Below are positions 11,596-22,117 of a DNA stretch of 64,000 nucleotides, piece by piece; the first letter of the stretch is position 1; the number at the start of each line of letters is the position of its first letter. The translations under genes and the position numbers were made by a program. The stretch is from NCBI GenBank assembly GCA_006386115.1, contig VFIW01000040.1, positions 248,001 to 312,000 on the forward strand, written 5' to 3'. The notes under the pieces are model-generated. The model ran no database searches and had not been told where the DNA came from. It saw nothing but the letters and a program-made list of their open reading frames with translations. The DNA is from Globisporangium splendens (lineage: Eukaryota; Oomycota; Peronosporomycetes; Pythiales; Pythiaceae).

Positions 11596-11920
11596 CTTCA
11601 CAAGGTACAAGGACTCGCAATGGACAAAGCCTCGATCGTGTAGGACGATTCGATGCTGAAAATGCCATCAGAAAGTCCCACATGACGGAGGGAAAGTACG
11701 GACAGCAGCTTCTCGCAAAACGAAGTGAGACCAACACTCCCAGCATCCCCAAAGTCTCATCTTTGACCTGCAATCTTTGCATGGCGCAACTCGAATCGAG
11801 AGACAGAAGAAGAAGAGGAAATATCACAAAACAGCGACGAGAATGGAGTCTGAGCACCAAATGAACGATCCATGATGCGATAACATATCAGAGCCACTTT
11901 ACAGCCATCCTTACGCATAT

Positions 11921-13666
11921 TCATGCTTTGGTGCACTCGACGGCGTCTTTGACGAGCAGATTTTCGAGCATCTGGTACGCCATCGAGAGTTTGTGTGGGA
12001 GCGAGTCAAACATCAAGTCCGTGAGGAGACCAACGAAATGGTTCTCGTCTTTCTCAGACGACGATGATGTTGAAGATCCTGGCGACGACGACCCTGGAGG
12101 CGACGAGGACGGACTCTCGCTCACCTCCGTCGACATGCGCACAATTGTTTGCAGTACCGTCGATCGACTCGCCTCATCCTTCAGCTTTGACTGTGGGGTC
12201 TCTTCAAACACAGTCCAGCCTTCTCGCATCAAGTGGATCCGTTTACTGCTAGAGAGCGTGCCGCCGCCTTCAGAGCTGCCCATGACACGCCAGACCACTG
12301 CCACGCGGTTCTCCTCGATCACTTGCTTCCCCAGCAATCGCATGCGGAAGCGCACATTGTGCTGACTGAGCTTCATCATGATTGAAAACTCTGCGCGAAT
12401 CGTGTCGCTCGTCGAATCGATTGCCTGGAAAACGCTATGGTTGTTCTGATTAACCTTATCGTTCACGAGCTTCCAGACGGCAGCGCTCGTCGTGTGGAGA
12501 CTGAATGGGAGCACAATCGAGTCCAGGACCTCGAGGAATATCCGGTCCTGGGCATCGGTCTTTGTCTGAATGTCTCGGATCTCCTTGTCCTTGGTGAAAG
12601 CAAACCTGGCGTCGCGCAACACGGCGTCGATTTGTGCGACCATAACGTTCACGCGTTGAAGTAGAACGTCAAAGGCATCGTCGCCAGCGCGAATCGAGTG
12701 GAACTGGTAGAGGTCGACCTGAACTTCTCGCGGCGGAGATATATCAAACCACTGCGTCAAGGAACAAATAAACCACACAGAGTTAGGCTTTCCCTCATTC
12801 ACAGACCTAGGCATAAATATATAAATGGCCACACTTACCGTCACGTTCGGTCGCTTGCTCAATGTTCTTTCCAGACTGCGAGCGATCTTGAGTTGGCTTT
12901 CATAGAGTTCCCTCAGTTTCGCGTTCTTGAGTTCGGCTTTTTCGCGCTCGTCCAGCTGACGTGCGGCAATCCGCTTCCAGAGACTCTCGAGCAGGCTTGC
13001 GTCGCGCGGCTTCGTCCATGCATTGCTCATAACCGCAGACGACAGCGAAGACGACGCGTCACTCTCATCGCTCGACGACGAAGAGGTCTGCGAGAGCTGC
13101 GCCAGCTGCCGCTCAAGGTCTTTTACCTGCTGACGCAAGTACTCAAGCTCGTCCTTGACGACATTACGTCGCTTCTTGCCTATAGTCGGCTTCGCCGCCT
13201 TTGGATTTGGCTTCAGTTTCGGTTTGGCTTCCTTGATACTCGTCGTCGTTGGTGCTTCGGCTGGTGTCCCGCGCTGTAGCCGCACGATCACAGACGTGGA
13301 TGTTGGTCCAGGCACCGCCGTCGATGTGTCCACCGATCTCTTCACAGTCTCATTGCGTTGCAAAGGACTCGGTGCATTGCGTGCGACAGCTGGAACCGAA
13401 GGAGCAACGACCGTCTCCGCAGGATCTGGTTCAATGATGAGGTCATTAACGAACTCCAGATCACCACCTTTGACCACTTTGTTGTCGTCGAATGGGTTGC
13501 TGTCGTCGACGAGAAAGAGCGTGTCGTCCATCGAGAACAGCGCGCTCTCGCTGTCGGCGACATCGACGCTCGCCGCAGCAACACTCTCCGCTGGATCGGA
13601 GCCCCACACGCCATCCGCCAGCAGCGCGTCAAGCTCCATGCTCTCGGTCTCTAGCAGCAGCTCCAT
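11921..13666 (-). CDS. bZIP-like / START-like protein, array gene 6 (group A)
   Basis: Exons: complement(11921..12751, 12839..13666), 552 aa. Intron 1 (87 nt, donor GTAAGT, acceptor GACGCAG) is a multiple of three and free of stops, so retention would give a 581-residue protein; splicing is preferred because the family junction KRPNVT| falls exactly at the donor. Intron 2 is absent (HSVFQAIDSTSDTI reads through). The N-terminus has ALFSMDDTLFLVDD (42-55); basic region and coil (KKRRNVVKDELEYLRQQVKD) are at 164-183, with a serine-rich linker following. The C-terminal domain has PFSLHTTSAAVWKL and a serine/proline-rich insertion before the last helices. ATG at 13666 is chosen over an in-frame ATG 24 codons upstream. 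Confidence 0.87.
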   Translation of the reverse strand: MELLLETESMELDALLADGVWGSDPAESVAAASVDVADSESALFSMDDTLFLVDDSNPFDDNKVVKGGDLEFVNDLIIEPDPAETVVAPSVPAVARNAPSPLQRNETVKRSVDTSTAVPGPTSTSVIVRLQRGTPAEAPTTTSIKEAKPKLKPNPKAAKPTIGKKRRNVVKDELEYLRQQVKDLERQLAQLSQTSSSSSDESDASSSLSSAVMSNAWTKPRDASLLESLWKRIAARQLDEREKAELKNAKLRELYESQLKIARSLERTLSKRPNVTVSVAIYIFMPRSVNEGKPNSVWFICSLTQWFDISPPREVQVDLYQFHSIRAGDDAFDVLLQRVNVMVAQIDAVLRDARFAFTKDKEIRDIQTKTDAQDRIFLEVLDSIVLPFSLHTTSAAVWKLVNDKVNQNNHSVFQAIDSTSDTIRAEFSIMMKLSQHNVRFRMRLLGKQVIEENRVAVVWRVMGSSEGGGTLSSSKRIHLMREGWTVFEETPQSKLKDEASRSTVLQTIVRMSTEVSESPSSSPPGSSSPGSSTSSSSEKDENHFVGLLTDLMFDSLPHKLSMAYQMLENLLVKDAVECTKA

Positions 13667-14655
13667 GGCCACACGTCCACGTTTTTGTTGCTTGAAATGC
13701 TCGAAGAAGCGAACAGGACAAACGGATGAGACCAACACTCTTGTCCTCTGCTTTTTGCTATTATAGCAGTATGTTTACGGAGTTGGCACTATTTCGACAT
13801 CAAGAGGATACTGTTATGTGGTATTTGACAGCTCGCCAAGGAATCAGGTTGAACAAGGAACAGGTTTCATTGCAGAAAGCCGTCATCAAGTGCCAATACA
13901 ATGCACACACTGTCCCATGCTTGTGTAATCTTGCTTTGTGATCGCGCAGAGCCACGCCATGTTTGTCGCTCCAAGAAAACTGGTTTCCTTGTTGGCAACA
14001 AGCACGAATCCCTGTTTTGTGCCCTCGCACTGTCCTGCTCGGACACGACAGAACAGAACAGGACAGGGTTGTCCATCCGCCACAGTGATGGATGGGAGAT
14101 CCGTTACCCATTGGCTTGCTGTGAGCACCTCCCCCACACACCAGACAGCGAACAACTTTACGTCGAAATCCTCCCACAAAGAGTGCGTGGTCCACGAGAG
14201 GAGAGACATGAACCCATAGAGCTGCTTGAGTGAATTATTGCACGCCAGGACTGCAGCACAATGACGAAACACTTGGGGTCGAAAACAGACGAAAGGCTTT
14301 GTGTGCGTGGGCTTTGATTTGTCTTGTCTATTGGCAGGATCCCCAACACCCATCAGCCGGATAACCACTTTAGTTAACCCCACTTCAGCACGATTAGACG
14401 CGTATACATGTCCTTTTTTGTTCCTGTGAGACACAGGATGTGGTGTCAAAAGGTTGGAAGTCTGTGTGAATAGCCAATGTGATGTGCTGATTCGACAGCG
14501 TTAGGGCTGGGTTGCAAGACCATCGCTTCGATTCGAAAAATGCAAATTCTGAGACCGACGCAGCAAAAGGGACAAGCGAACAAGCGCTGACGCCGTCCTT
14601 CCCTCGTCCGACTGCGAGCGTATCGCGTGGCAAGCACACACACACGCTCGAAGCA
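13667..14655. other. Divergent intergenic spacer
   Basis: About 1 kb between a minus-strand start (13666) and a plus-strand start (14656). Several overlapping open frames exist on both strands but none resembles the array family or another family I know. It should contain two divergent promoters; I see no convincing Inr match. Confidence 0.4.
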
Positions 14656-16528
14656 ATGAGAGCGCTTTCCCAGTCGGCAGGCGACGCCACGCTGGACGAG
14701 GAGCTCGGTCTCGCCTTGGCGAGCTTCATGGATGCCGCTGAGAAGCCGCAATCGTTTGAGTCGCTCAAGACACCATCGACGACGCCAGTAACATGGGATG
14801 ACACTGGCACGAGCTCCACGGAAGAAGAGGTTGTAAGCGATGGGGACGACATGTTTGCGTTCGCGTTCGGCAGTGAGCGAGAGAACGACCTGGAGCTCGA
14901 AGTGCAGCGGTTGCTGGAGACGGAATCCTTTTTTGATCCGTCCACGAATGCGATGGCACCGATACAACTTGATGCAGGTGATGCGAGTGAAGTTTTGCGT
15001 GACGTCCCGCCGAATGATTTTTCAATGGAGGAGAAGCTCTTTCTTGTTGGTGCGAGCGGATCCGTTGGCTCTCCGACACTTGACAGCAGGAACACCTCTG
15101 ACGCAGCAACTGTGAACCAATCAAATCTGCACACATCACAGCAGAGTCTTTTGGTGGTTTTGAGAAACGTTCCTTCGGATGCGACCCCGATAGCAAGCAA
15201 GCAACTCATGTGTGTTGTAAAGAACCAACAACCTCCAGCAAAGTCGCAGCAAGTAGGGAAGAAGCGCAATCGAGCGAAAGACGAAGTGGAGCAGCTACGA
15301 CAGCAGCTGCAGAGCCTCGAGCTGACATTGAGTCAGCTTCAACAGACTTCCAGCAAAGCGCAACGAGCGCTGACGCATCCGTTGAATTTGTGGAAGCGCA
15401 TCGCCGATCGCCAGCTCGAGCAACGACAGAAATCTGAAAATGAGAATGCCAGATTGCGGCTGATGCTCGACGGACAGCTCAAATTCGCACGCAGTGTCGC
15501 CAACATGTTTCGCAAGCGGCCCAACCCAATGGTACGTAGGAAATATATCAACTTGGACGCTGATTCTCTTCTTGTGCCAATGTGATGTTATTGAATCCGT
15601 ACGCAAATGTAGTTGGATGAAAAATCGAGGTTCCAGACTGTTTGTTCTGGGACATACGCGCTTAAAGACAATACTGATGTCTTTAAACGGCTCGAATACC
15701 AAGTCGATCGTCTATACGCTGAGGTGGACGCTGTGCTACAAGAGTCCGGGTTTGCAAGTAACAAACATCGCGAGGCTCAAGGATGCGCAGCGAAAACAAA
15801 CGACCAGGGACATGTTACACTCGAGATGCTGGACTCGGTCATTCTGCCCTTTGACCTCGCTACGACGGGCAACGCTGTGTGGAAGCTGTTCACTGACTAC
15901 CTTGTCGCGTCCAACAAGGGTCTGTACGAGGTAAGTGCTTGCTTTAATGGAGAGCCTTCTCTGTTAGCTGTTCGTTTTTTAAACATTATGGTGAAATTCG
16001 AATCACTAGGCACTCGATCCGATCCGGAAGACCATACGAGCTGAATTCTCCATAACGCTAACGCTTGGCCGATCGGAAATGACGCTGTACGACTGCTTTT
16101 TTGCCAAGTGGATCGCCGAGGACCACCGCTCGATCCTTCTATGGAGTACGGAGGGCAAGTCCGACGGCGGATTGCTTGCAAACGAACACTTGGAAATGCG
16201 ACGCAGCGGGTGGACTGTCATCGAAACGATCCCGTCAACTGATGGATCATTATCATCTTCGCCATCGTCCACGATCACCCAGACAGTGGTGCGCATGACG
16301 CCGACCGTGATCGGTGCGTCGCCAGTGGTGAGTTTGGATCTCGTGTCTAAACTGTCGGATCTTGCACTCTCCACGCTTCCGCACAAGATGGAGGTCACGC
16401 ACCAAATGCTCGAGAACCTGATCTTGCAATCACACATGAACGAGCGCGTGACTGCACAGCAAACGCATTTGGATGAGAACAAGTACCCCCAGATAGGTAA
16501 AATTGATTGTGAAATGCGCGACGTGTGA
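14656..16528 (+). CDS. bZIP-like / START-like protein, array gene 7 (group A)
   Basis: Exons: join(14656..15531, 15613..15930, 16010..16528), 570 aa; introns 81 and 79 nt, phase 0, donors GTACGT and GTAAGT. It has LELEVQRLLETESFF (79-93), shared with the genes at 18829 and 20325, then FSMEEKLFLVGA (122-133). Basic region and coil (KKRNRAKDEVEQLRQQLQSL) are at 202-221, and the helix LWKRIADRQ to FRKRPNPM at 245-292. Exon 2 carries LPFDLATTGNAVWKL and exon 3 WSTEGKSDGG, TVVRMTPTV and MLENLI. The C-terminal tail is about 25 residues longer than in most members. ATG 14656 is chosen over one 48 codons upstream. Confidence 0.87.
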
Positions 16529-18828
16529 AGGATTGCATGCCACCTCCATCCGTTTAGAATGAACAACGACTGGCTTCTGTAGCTATGATACCATGACTTG
16601 GGCATCTTCGCAAGCCAATAAACTAACAACTCCAGGGGGACCAGCTCTTGCACCATTACTGGTCAGCAAACGATGCATCGCACAACTTCATGAGACACAA
16701 TCTCAAATCGGATGGCGAAGTCCAACGTACCAACCCAAGAATGCAGCTTCACAGGCATAAAGTGTCACACGAGCATTGTGTGCGCGTTGGACACATCGGA
16801 GCCATTCACTTCTACTGTACAGGCAAGAATGAATGCAATGCAACGCAAATAGATGCATTCCGGATTGCTTGGAGCAAGCAACTTTTTGACGGTCCACCAC
16901 ACGAACAGCAACAACGAAACAATTGCTTAGGGATGTCAAACACGTCTGTAGCATGGAGTATTGCGTGTGGTGTGTGTCTCAGGGCAGTCGTTGTCATTCA
17001 ATAGTGCGTGGAGAGTGCCTCCCTCATCCTTTCAATCTGCATCACGTACGAAGCCATCGTAGATTGATACCGTAGTGTCTTCGATATTGTGCCCTCTCTC
17101 ACTCTCCTCAATTCGATTAAGGCCGGAGACTTGAGCTCTAGAACCTCTACAGCTGGCTGGGATCATCTTACGCTGTCCTTCGCGCTTGAGGAATTAGGAA
17201 CGATCAATGTTGACGACTAAAGCATTGTGGGTACATACTATAATCACACGTTGACGCAAACAAAGTTGCGATTGAACGATTCGCTCATCCACTGGCGAGA
17301 TGGGTTCATACATTGTGATCTATGCTGATCATCTCTGTGGGGATGACTGGACCAGAGGCAATGCAAACGCGCTTATATCAAAAGAGTCCGGTGCAGAGAC
17401 TTGGAACCGGTCGTAGTCGTTGTGGACTTTATGCAGGGAAGAAAAGCGGGCCAAGGCTCCAAATTTCTTGCAGTTGCGGTACACACTTTAGCGAGGATGA
17501 TACGCACTATTTGCCTGGATTTTCTTTCTATAGAGTCCATGTCTGTCCAACTGCTTGCCAAACTAGTTGGCAAACCAAAAGATCTGTGGTCTCACTCTCA
17601 CCGCGTGTGCCCGAATAAACCTCACAGGGCAGGTGAGATTGGACGTCATGGCATCCTTCGTGACCATGTGATCGCAATTCTAGTCTATGGACGACGCTTG
17701 TGTCAGGTGAAATGACTCCCAAACGCTCTCACTCCCAAAGTGAATTGGTATGTTGTAACTCTTTTGGTTGATTGCTAGGGGATCGTCTGGCCTCATTCCA
17801 TCATCACAAGTCCATAAAGCAGCGTGTCGAATCAGACATTGGATATGTCTAAATTCCAACCGAGACGCGATCTCAACTGGATCGTTAGTCGGACGCAAAT
17901 GTGTGGCTCCATGTGTCCTAGTGTCGCACAATCGTTTGCGTTGGACACGTCGGTCTGCATGTAATACATTCCGGGCTTCTGGGGAGAATAAACAAAACTC
18001 GCTGTCATGGAATACAAGCAGCAGCAACGCAACGACCACTGGAACCTGTCAACTGCCTCTAAGAATGATCGTGTCCAGTCAGGAACGGGTGGAGGTTTTC
18101 TCCTCCGCTACGCCAACGTGGACAATATGAGAAGCCATCGTCTCATTTTTCGTATGACAGATCGATGCTGTAGCCTCTTCGATCTCTCCTCGAATCGATT
18201 AATCCTGGAAACTTCAGCACAAAACACGAACTCTCGAGCTTCGACTGTAGCTGTAGTCGACGGCAGCACACACTGTCCTACACACTTGAGCCAGTGGACA
18301 CGATTGACGGTGAGCCGGACGTTATGACTCTGGCATTATGGGTGCGTCCAGCAATGTTGAAGTACGTTACGATCACACGACTCGTCACCGCACTAGGGAG
18401 ATAGGTTCAAGGAATGTGGCGATCATTTGAGGACGCAACTGGACCATAGGAACTGTGCGGGCATGGATCCAAATGAGTCAAGTTCCAGAGACGAGGAACT
18501 GGTCGCCGTTGTACAATCTGTCGAGGGAAAAGCGTGTGACGAGGCTCCAGATTTTACGGCGCGGGGTGCACATTTAGTGAATGCACACACACACAAACAT
18601 CATCAAGAAGACCTCAGCAGAATGGCACATCCATTTGGTCAGGATTTTCTTCGCCGGCTTTACTTTGTTCACATGTGTCCAACAGCATTTCAATACGAAA
18701 GGATCTCGCTCGCCATGGAAGCTCGCTGTTGCCCGAGTTCAAACGAAAGCGCTGAGGTGACGGAATCGTTCGATCATGTCGGCAAAGCTCATTAATGAAA
18801 GAGCTCTCAACGCCACACACAAGCCATA
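16529..18828. repeat. Spacer built from a diverged direct duplication (about 1 kb units)
   Basis: Two blocks, roughly 16.7-17.7 kb and 17.85-18.8 kb, read as diverged direct copies. Matching landmarks in order include GCGTTGGACACATCGG (first) against GCGTTGGACACGTCGG (second), TCAATTCGATTAAGGCC against TCGAATCGATTAATCC, and GGCTCCAAATTT against GGCTCCAGATTT. No conserved open frame explains the similarity. The second copy ends just before the gene at 18829, so this may be a duplicated promoter/leader region. Coordinates are by eye. Confidence 0.6.
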
Positions 18829-19842
18829 ATGAAGCACAGCGAGAACGAACGCGAGCTACACGAACTCGACTGGTTCGCAGCGAGCGATGAAGATGGGAGC
18901 AGCGAGTGCAGTGACGGCTATGACAGTACCGACGATCAGCTCAAACTTGACCTGGAGGTGAAGCAGTTTCTGGAGGCCGAGTCCTATCGTGTCGAGGACA
19001 CGAGACGGCGCTTGGCGCTTTTGCAAACTGAAGATGTCGTGGTATTGAACGAAGAATCACTTTTCATGGGCATCAACGAATCGATTGCCGTACCTGACCT
19101 GGATGGCAGTGCTTTTGCTCTGATCGAGGAGCTCCGACAATGTCCCACTCTTGCCGCTCGAGAGACAATGGCAACAAAACCCGGCAAAGTCACCCTGGCG
19201 CCTTCGAATGCAGCAGCTCAGTCAGATGCGTTTGATGGCAAAATGCTGAAGGATTCGAAATGCACTCCCGCGCTTCCGCATCACCTTCAACAAGACTTGC
19301 AATCCAAATGCCGTCGAACCATGAAAGACGAACTCGATTTCCTGCGTCAGCACGTGAAGGATTTAGAGGACAAGTTGACAGAACTGAAGCTTGCGCAGGC
19401 ATCGAACGACGATAAGACAATATCAACTGTGATTGACAAGGAGGTCGCCAAAGAAGCGAAGGTGGACAACTCTCAGACACAGCGATGGGAACAAATCGCG
19501 GAGCATCAATGGGACGAGCAGCAGAGAGCCATCGAGCGCAACACCAAGTTGAAGGAACTGCTTGAGTGGCAGCTCAAGATCGTGCATAATCTGTCGAAGG
19601 CGATTCGCAAGCGGCCATTCCCTATATGTGAAACGGCCCACTGTGCGTCCAGGCATGCAAGGAAAATGCAACGTCGGGTGGTCCATGCATCCATGACAAC
19701 GTCCGAGTTGTTGGGGGACACCGCCATGGGACTCAAGCGAACCCGCAAAAGAGATACTTTGGTCCACTTTCAGAAATCCGTGAAGGATCTGGAGAACGAA
19801 CTGCGGCAGCTTGACCAGCAAGACGCACATGATTCGCCGTAA
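18829..19842 (+). CDS. Truncated bZIP-only array protein with a second coil, array gene 8
   Basis: 337 aa, single open frame. It has the group A N-terminus (LDLEVKQFLEAESY, 40-53; LNEESLFMGINES, 73-85), basic region and coil (MKDELDFLRQHVKDLEDKL, 165-183), and helix 2 (RWEQIAEHQ to IRKRP, 219-263). Where intron 1 and the START-like domain should follow, the frame instead runs through about 35 unrelated residues into a second bZIP-like segment (LKRTRKRDTLVHFQKSVKDL, 302-321). No exon 2 or 3 is found downstream. If expressed, it would be a dimerisation/DNA-binding unit lacking the sensory half, or else a pseudogene. I cannot distinguish the two. Confidence 0.65.
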   Translation: MKHSENERELHELDWFAASDEDGSSECSDGYDSTDDQLKLDLEVKQFLEAESYRVEDTRRRLALLQTEDVVVLNEESLFMGINESIAVPDLDGSAFALIEELRQCPTLAARETMATKPGKVTLAPSNAAAQSDAFDGKMLKDSKCTPALPHHLQQDLQSKCRRTMKDELDFLRQHVKDLEDKLTELKLAQASNDDKTISTVIDKEVAKEAKVDNSQTQRWEQIAEHQWDEQQRAIERNTKLKELLEWQLKIVHNLSKAIRKRPFPICETAHCASRHARKMQRRVVHASMTTSELLGDTAMGLKRTRKRDTLVHFQKSVKDLENELRQLDQQDAHDSP

Positions 19843-20324
19843 GAACTCCGCACCAAATGTCAGAGCATGATAAAGAGAGCTAGAAGCGGAGGTAGAAAAC
19901 AGAGCGCTTCTTGGAAGTACAGAAGTTAAAACTCAGTAAATAGTGCACGGTGACATTTAAAGACTCAAAGTCGATACACTCGCAGATCAAGCCAACCCAG
20001 AGGCGATCTTATTGAGCATCGGTCGAACCAGCCGGATTGAGTTGAAAATCGAGGTATATTATGCTTCGCTCAGCAAACTACAATATCTATTCTCCCAGCT
20101 GCTCCACTGCACAGTGATTTCGACGGGGAGTGGGGGCCGAGATAAAGACCCCAGAGTCAGCCGGATTTGCCATGGAGCTGCAACGAGTTCAAACGTCAAG
20201 ACGAGTTATCAAACACAGCATTTTTGCTGTTGTTGCAATGCTAAGAGCACGAATGAAGGCATTTCTGCTATTTACAAACACAGATTCAACATTTAAGGAG
20301 CAATTCAGGGGACATACAGAGTCT
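19843..20324. pseudogene. Relic of a second exon 1 downstream of array gene 8, then spacer
   Basis: Just after the stop at 19842, another plus-strand frame (about 19880-19940) reads RELEAEVENRALL then VKTQ, resembling the family's helix 2 (KAEVENARLK...LKITQ). With the second coil at the end of gene 8, this suggests a second, degraded exon 1 lies here. The remainder to 20324 is unremarkable convergent spacer. Confidence 0.4.
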
Positions 20325-22117
20325 TTAAAGCTCGCGGGCGAGCGATTCGGCGAGGATGATGTTTTCGACCATTTGATGCATCATCGAGAGATTCTGGTGG
20401 AACGAGCCAAACAGCAAATCCGTGAGGGTACCGACGTGACTGGCGTTTGCAGACGAGTTTTCCAGCTCCGGAGTCATGCGCACGACAGTTTGAACTGAAG
20501 TGAACTTCGTATCGTGCGCAGATGGAGACGCATCTTGAGAAACTGGCAGCGATGGGACCTCCTGCAAGATCGTCCATCCATTTTCGCGGATGACGATGCG
20601 CTCGTTTCCAAACAGCGAACCTTTGGATTCGCCCATCGAATTCCATACAAGCACGACGCGATTGGTTTCCACGATGCGCTTGCCCACCATTCGGATATGC
20701 AACTCCGCTTCGGAGTGGCGAAGCCGGAGTGTCACAGTTAACTTCGCACGAAAGATGCCGTCTGTCGTTTCGACAGCCTAGGCAGCGAACACAGGACGTT
20801 ACTTCAAGACGCTCCAAGAGATAAATCAATAACGAGAAATGTTTGCCAAAACTACGTACCTGGAAAACTCCGTTCGTAACTTTCAAAGATGGAAGGCTCA
20901 GCAGCTTCCACACGCCAGCATTGGTAGCTTGCAGGCCAAACGGGATGATATTGCAGTCCAGAATCTCCAGGTAAATACGGTTGTCACTATCGGTCTTGAC
21001 TTGGCCCTCCCTGATCTCACTTTGTGGATTGACAAAGTCGCAATCAGCAAAGACAGAGTCTGCGCGAGCGTGCAACGAGTCCAATTGAAGTGCCAGCAGG
21101 TCAAAGATACCTTTGCTATCGTTTAAGGAATCAAAGTGACCTGGCGCTACTTCAGAACTCGTAGATTCAAGCCACTACGTAGAGATAGATATTCATGCAA
21201 AAAAACGTCCACATGACTTAGACACTTAGACACACATTCGCTTTTGGTCGTTTGCAGGCGAAGCCATCGGTACATACCGTCAGATCTGGACGCTTCTGAA
21301 TCGCCTTTGATAAGCTTTGAGTGATCTTGAGCTGGCCTTCCAGCTGCTCTTTCAATCTGGCATTCTCGACTTCGGACTTTCGTTTTTGATCCATTTGGTG
21401 CTCTGCAATGCGCTTCCAGAGAAAGGCATGCGAGGTCTCGTCGGCTTGGCTGCTTTCGTTCTGCCTTGGCGTGCCACCAGTGGCTACTGGGCTACTCTGC
21501 TGGAGTTGTCGAAGTTTGTCTTCCAGCTCCTTCGCTTGTAGGCGTAGGTACTCAAGCTCGTCCTTCACGCGCTTGCGGCTATTCGTGGTCTTCCGCTGCT
21601 GGCTTGGGGCCGGTTGCACTGGGAGGTCTCGGTGGTGAGATGGATCCGGAGTCATCAAAGCGCTTGCTGGAATGATTACGCGAAGCCTCTTCTCAGGAGG
21701 CGCGGTAATGCGGCGTACCGCCTGGGTGGAGGTCTCCATGGGTTCATCTTTCACCGCCGACTGGGGAGAGTCAAGATGTACTTCAGGCTTACTTGCCATC
21801 GTGAAGTCGCTGAAATCCAAATCGGGCACATCGATGGATTCATTGAGCCCGAGGAGAACCAGTTCCTCTTCTAGGAATGTATCGTCTGGTATATCCTGCG
21901 ATTGGAGCAAGAGCGATTTCGCGCGCATCGCAGTATCTTGTGGGTACGACTCGGTCTCGAGAAAGTGTGTCACCTCCAGGTCGAGTTGGTCGCTCGCAGC
22001 ACCGATGTCGCCATGGTAGTAGTTGGGCTGGAGGCTGTCGCCATCATCAGCCCTCAAAGAAATGCCCACAAACTCGTTCGCGTCAATCTGATCACTACTG
22101 TTGTCGGCACTCTTCAT
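20325..22117 (-). CDS. bZIP-like / START-like protein, array gene 9 (group A)
   Basis: Exons: complement(20325..20777, 20860..21174, 21278..22117), 535 aa; introns 82 and 103 nt, phase 0 (donors GTACGT and GTATGT). The N-terminus contains LDLEVTHFLETESY (45-58) and FLEEELVLLGLNES (81-94), as in the two plus-strand genes to its left. Basic region and coil (SRKRVKDELEYLRLQAKELE) are at 180-199, and helix 2 (LWKRIAEHQ to IQKRPDLT) ends exon 1. Exon 2 has IIPFGLQATNAGVWKL. Exon 3 has VVLVWNSMGESKGS, VQTVVRMTPELEN and MVENIILAES. All parts are intact, making it a good reference member of group A. Confidence 0.88.

Noticed and set aside
12698..13279. 193-codon plus-strand frame antisense to array gene 6
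   Set aside because: Arginine/leucine-rich shadow of the real minus-strand exon.
13886..14449. 187-codon minus-strand frame in the spacer
   Set aside because: No domain, signal peptide or family resemblance, and it overlaps other open frames on both strands.
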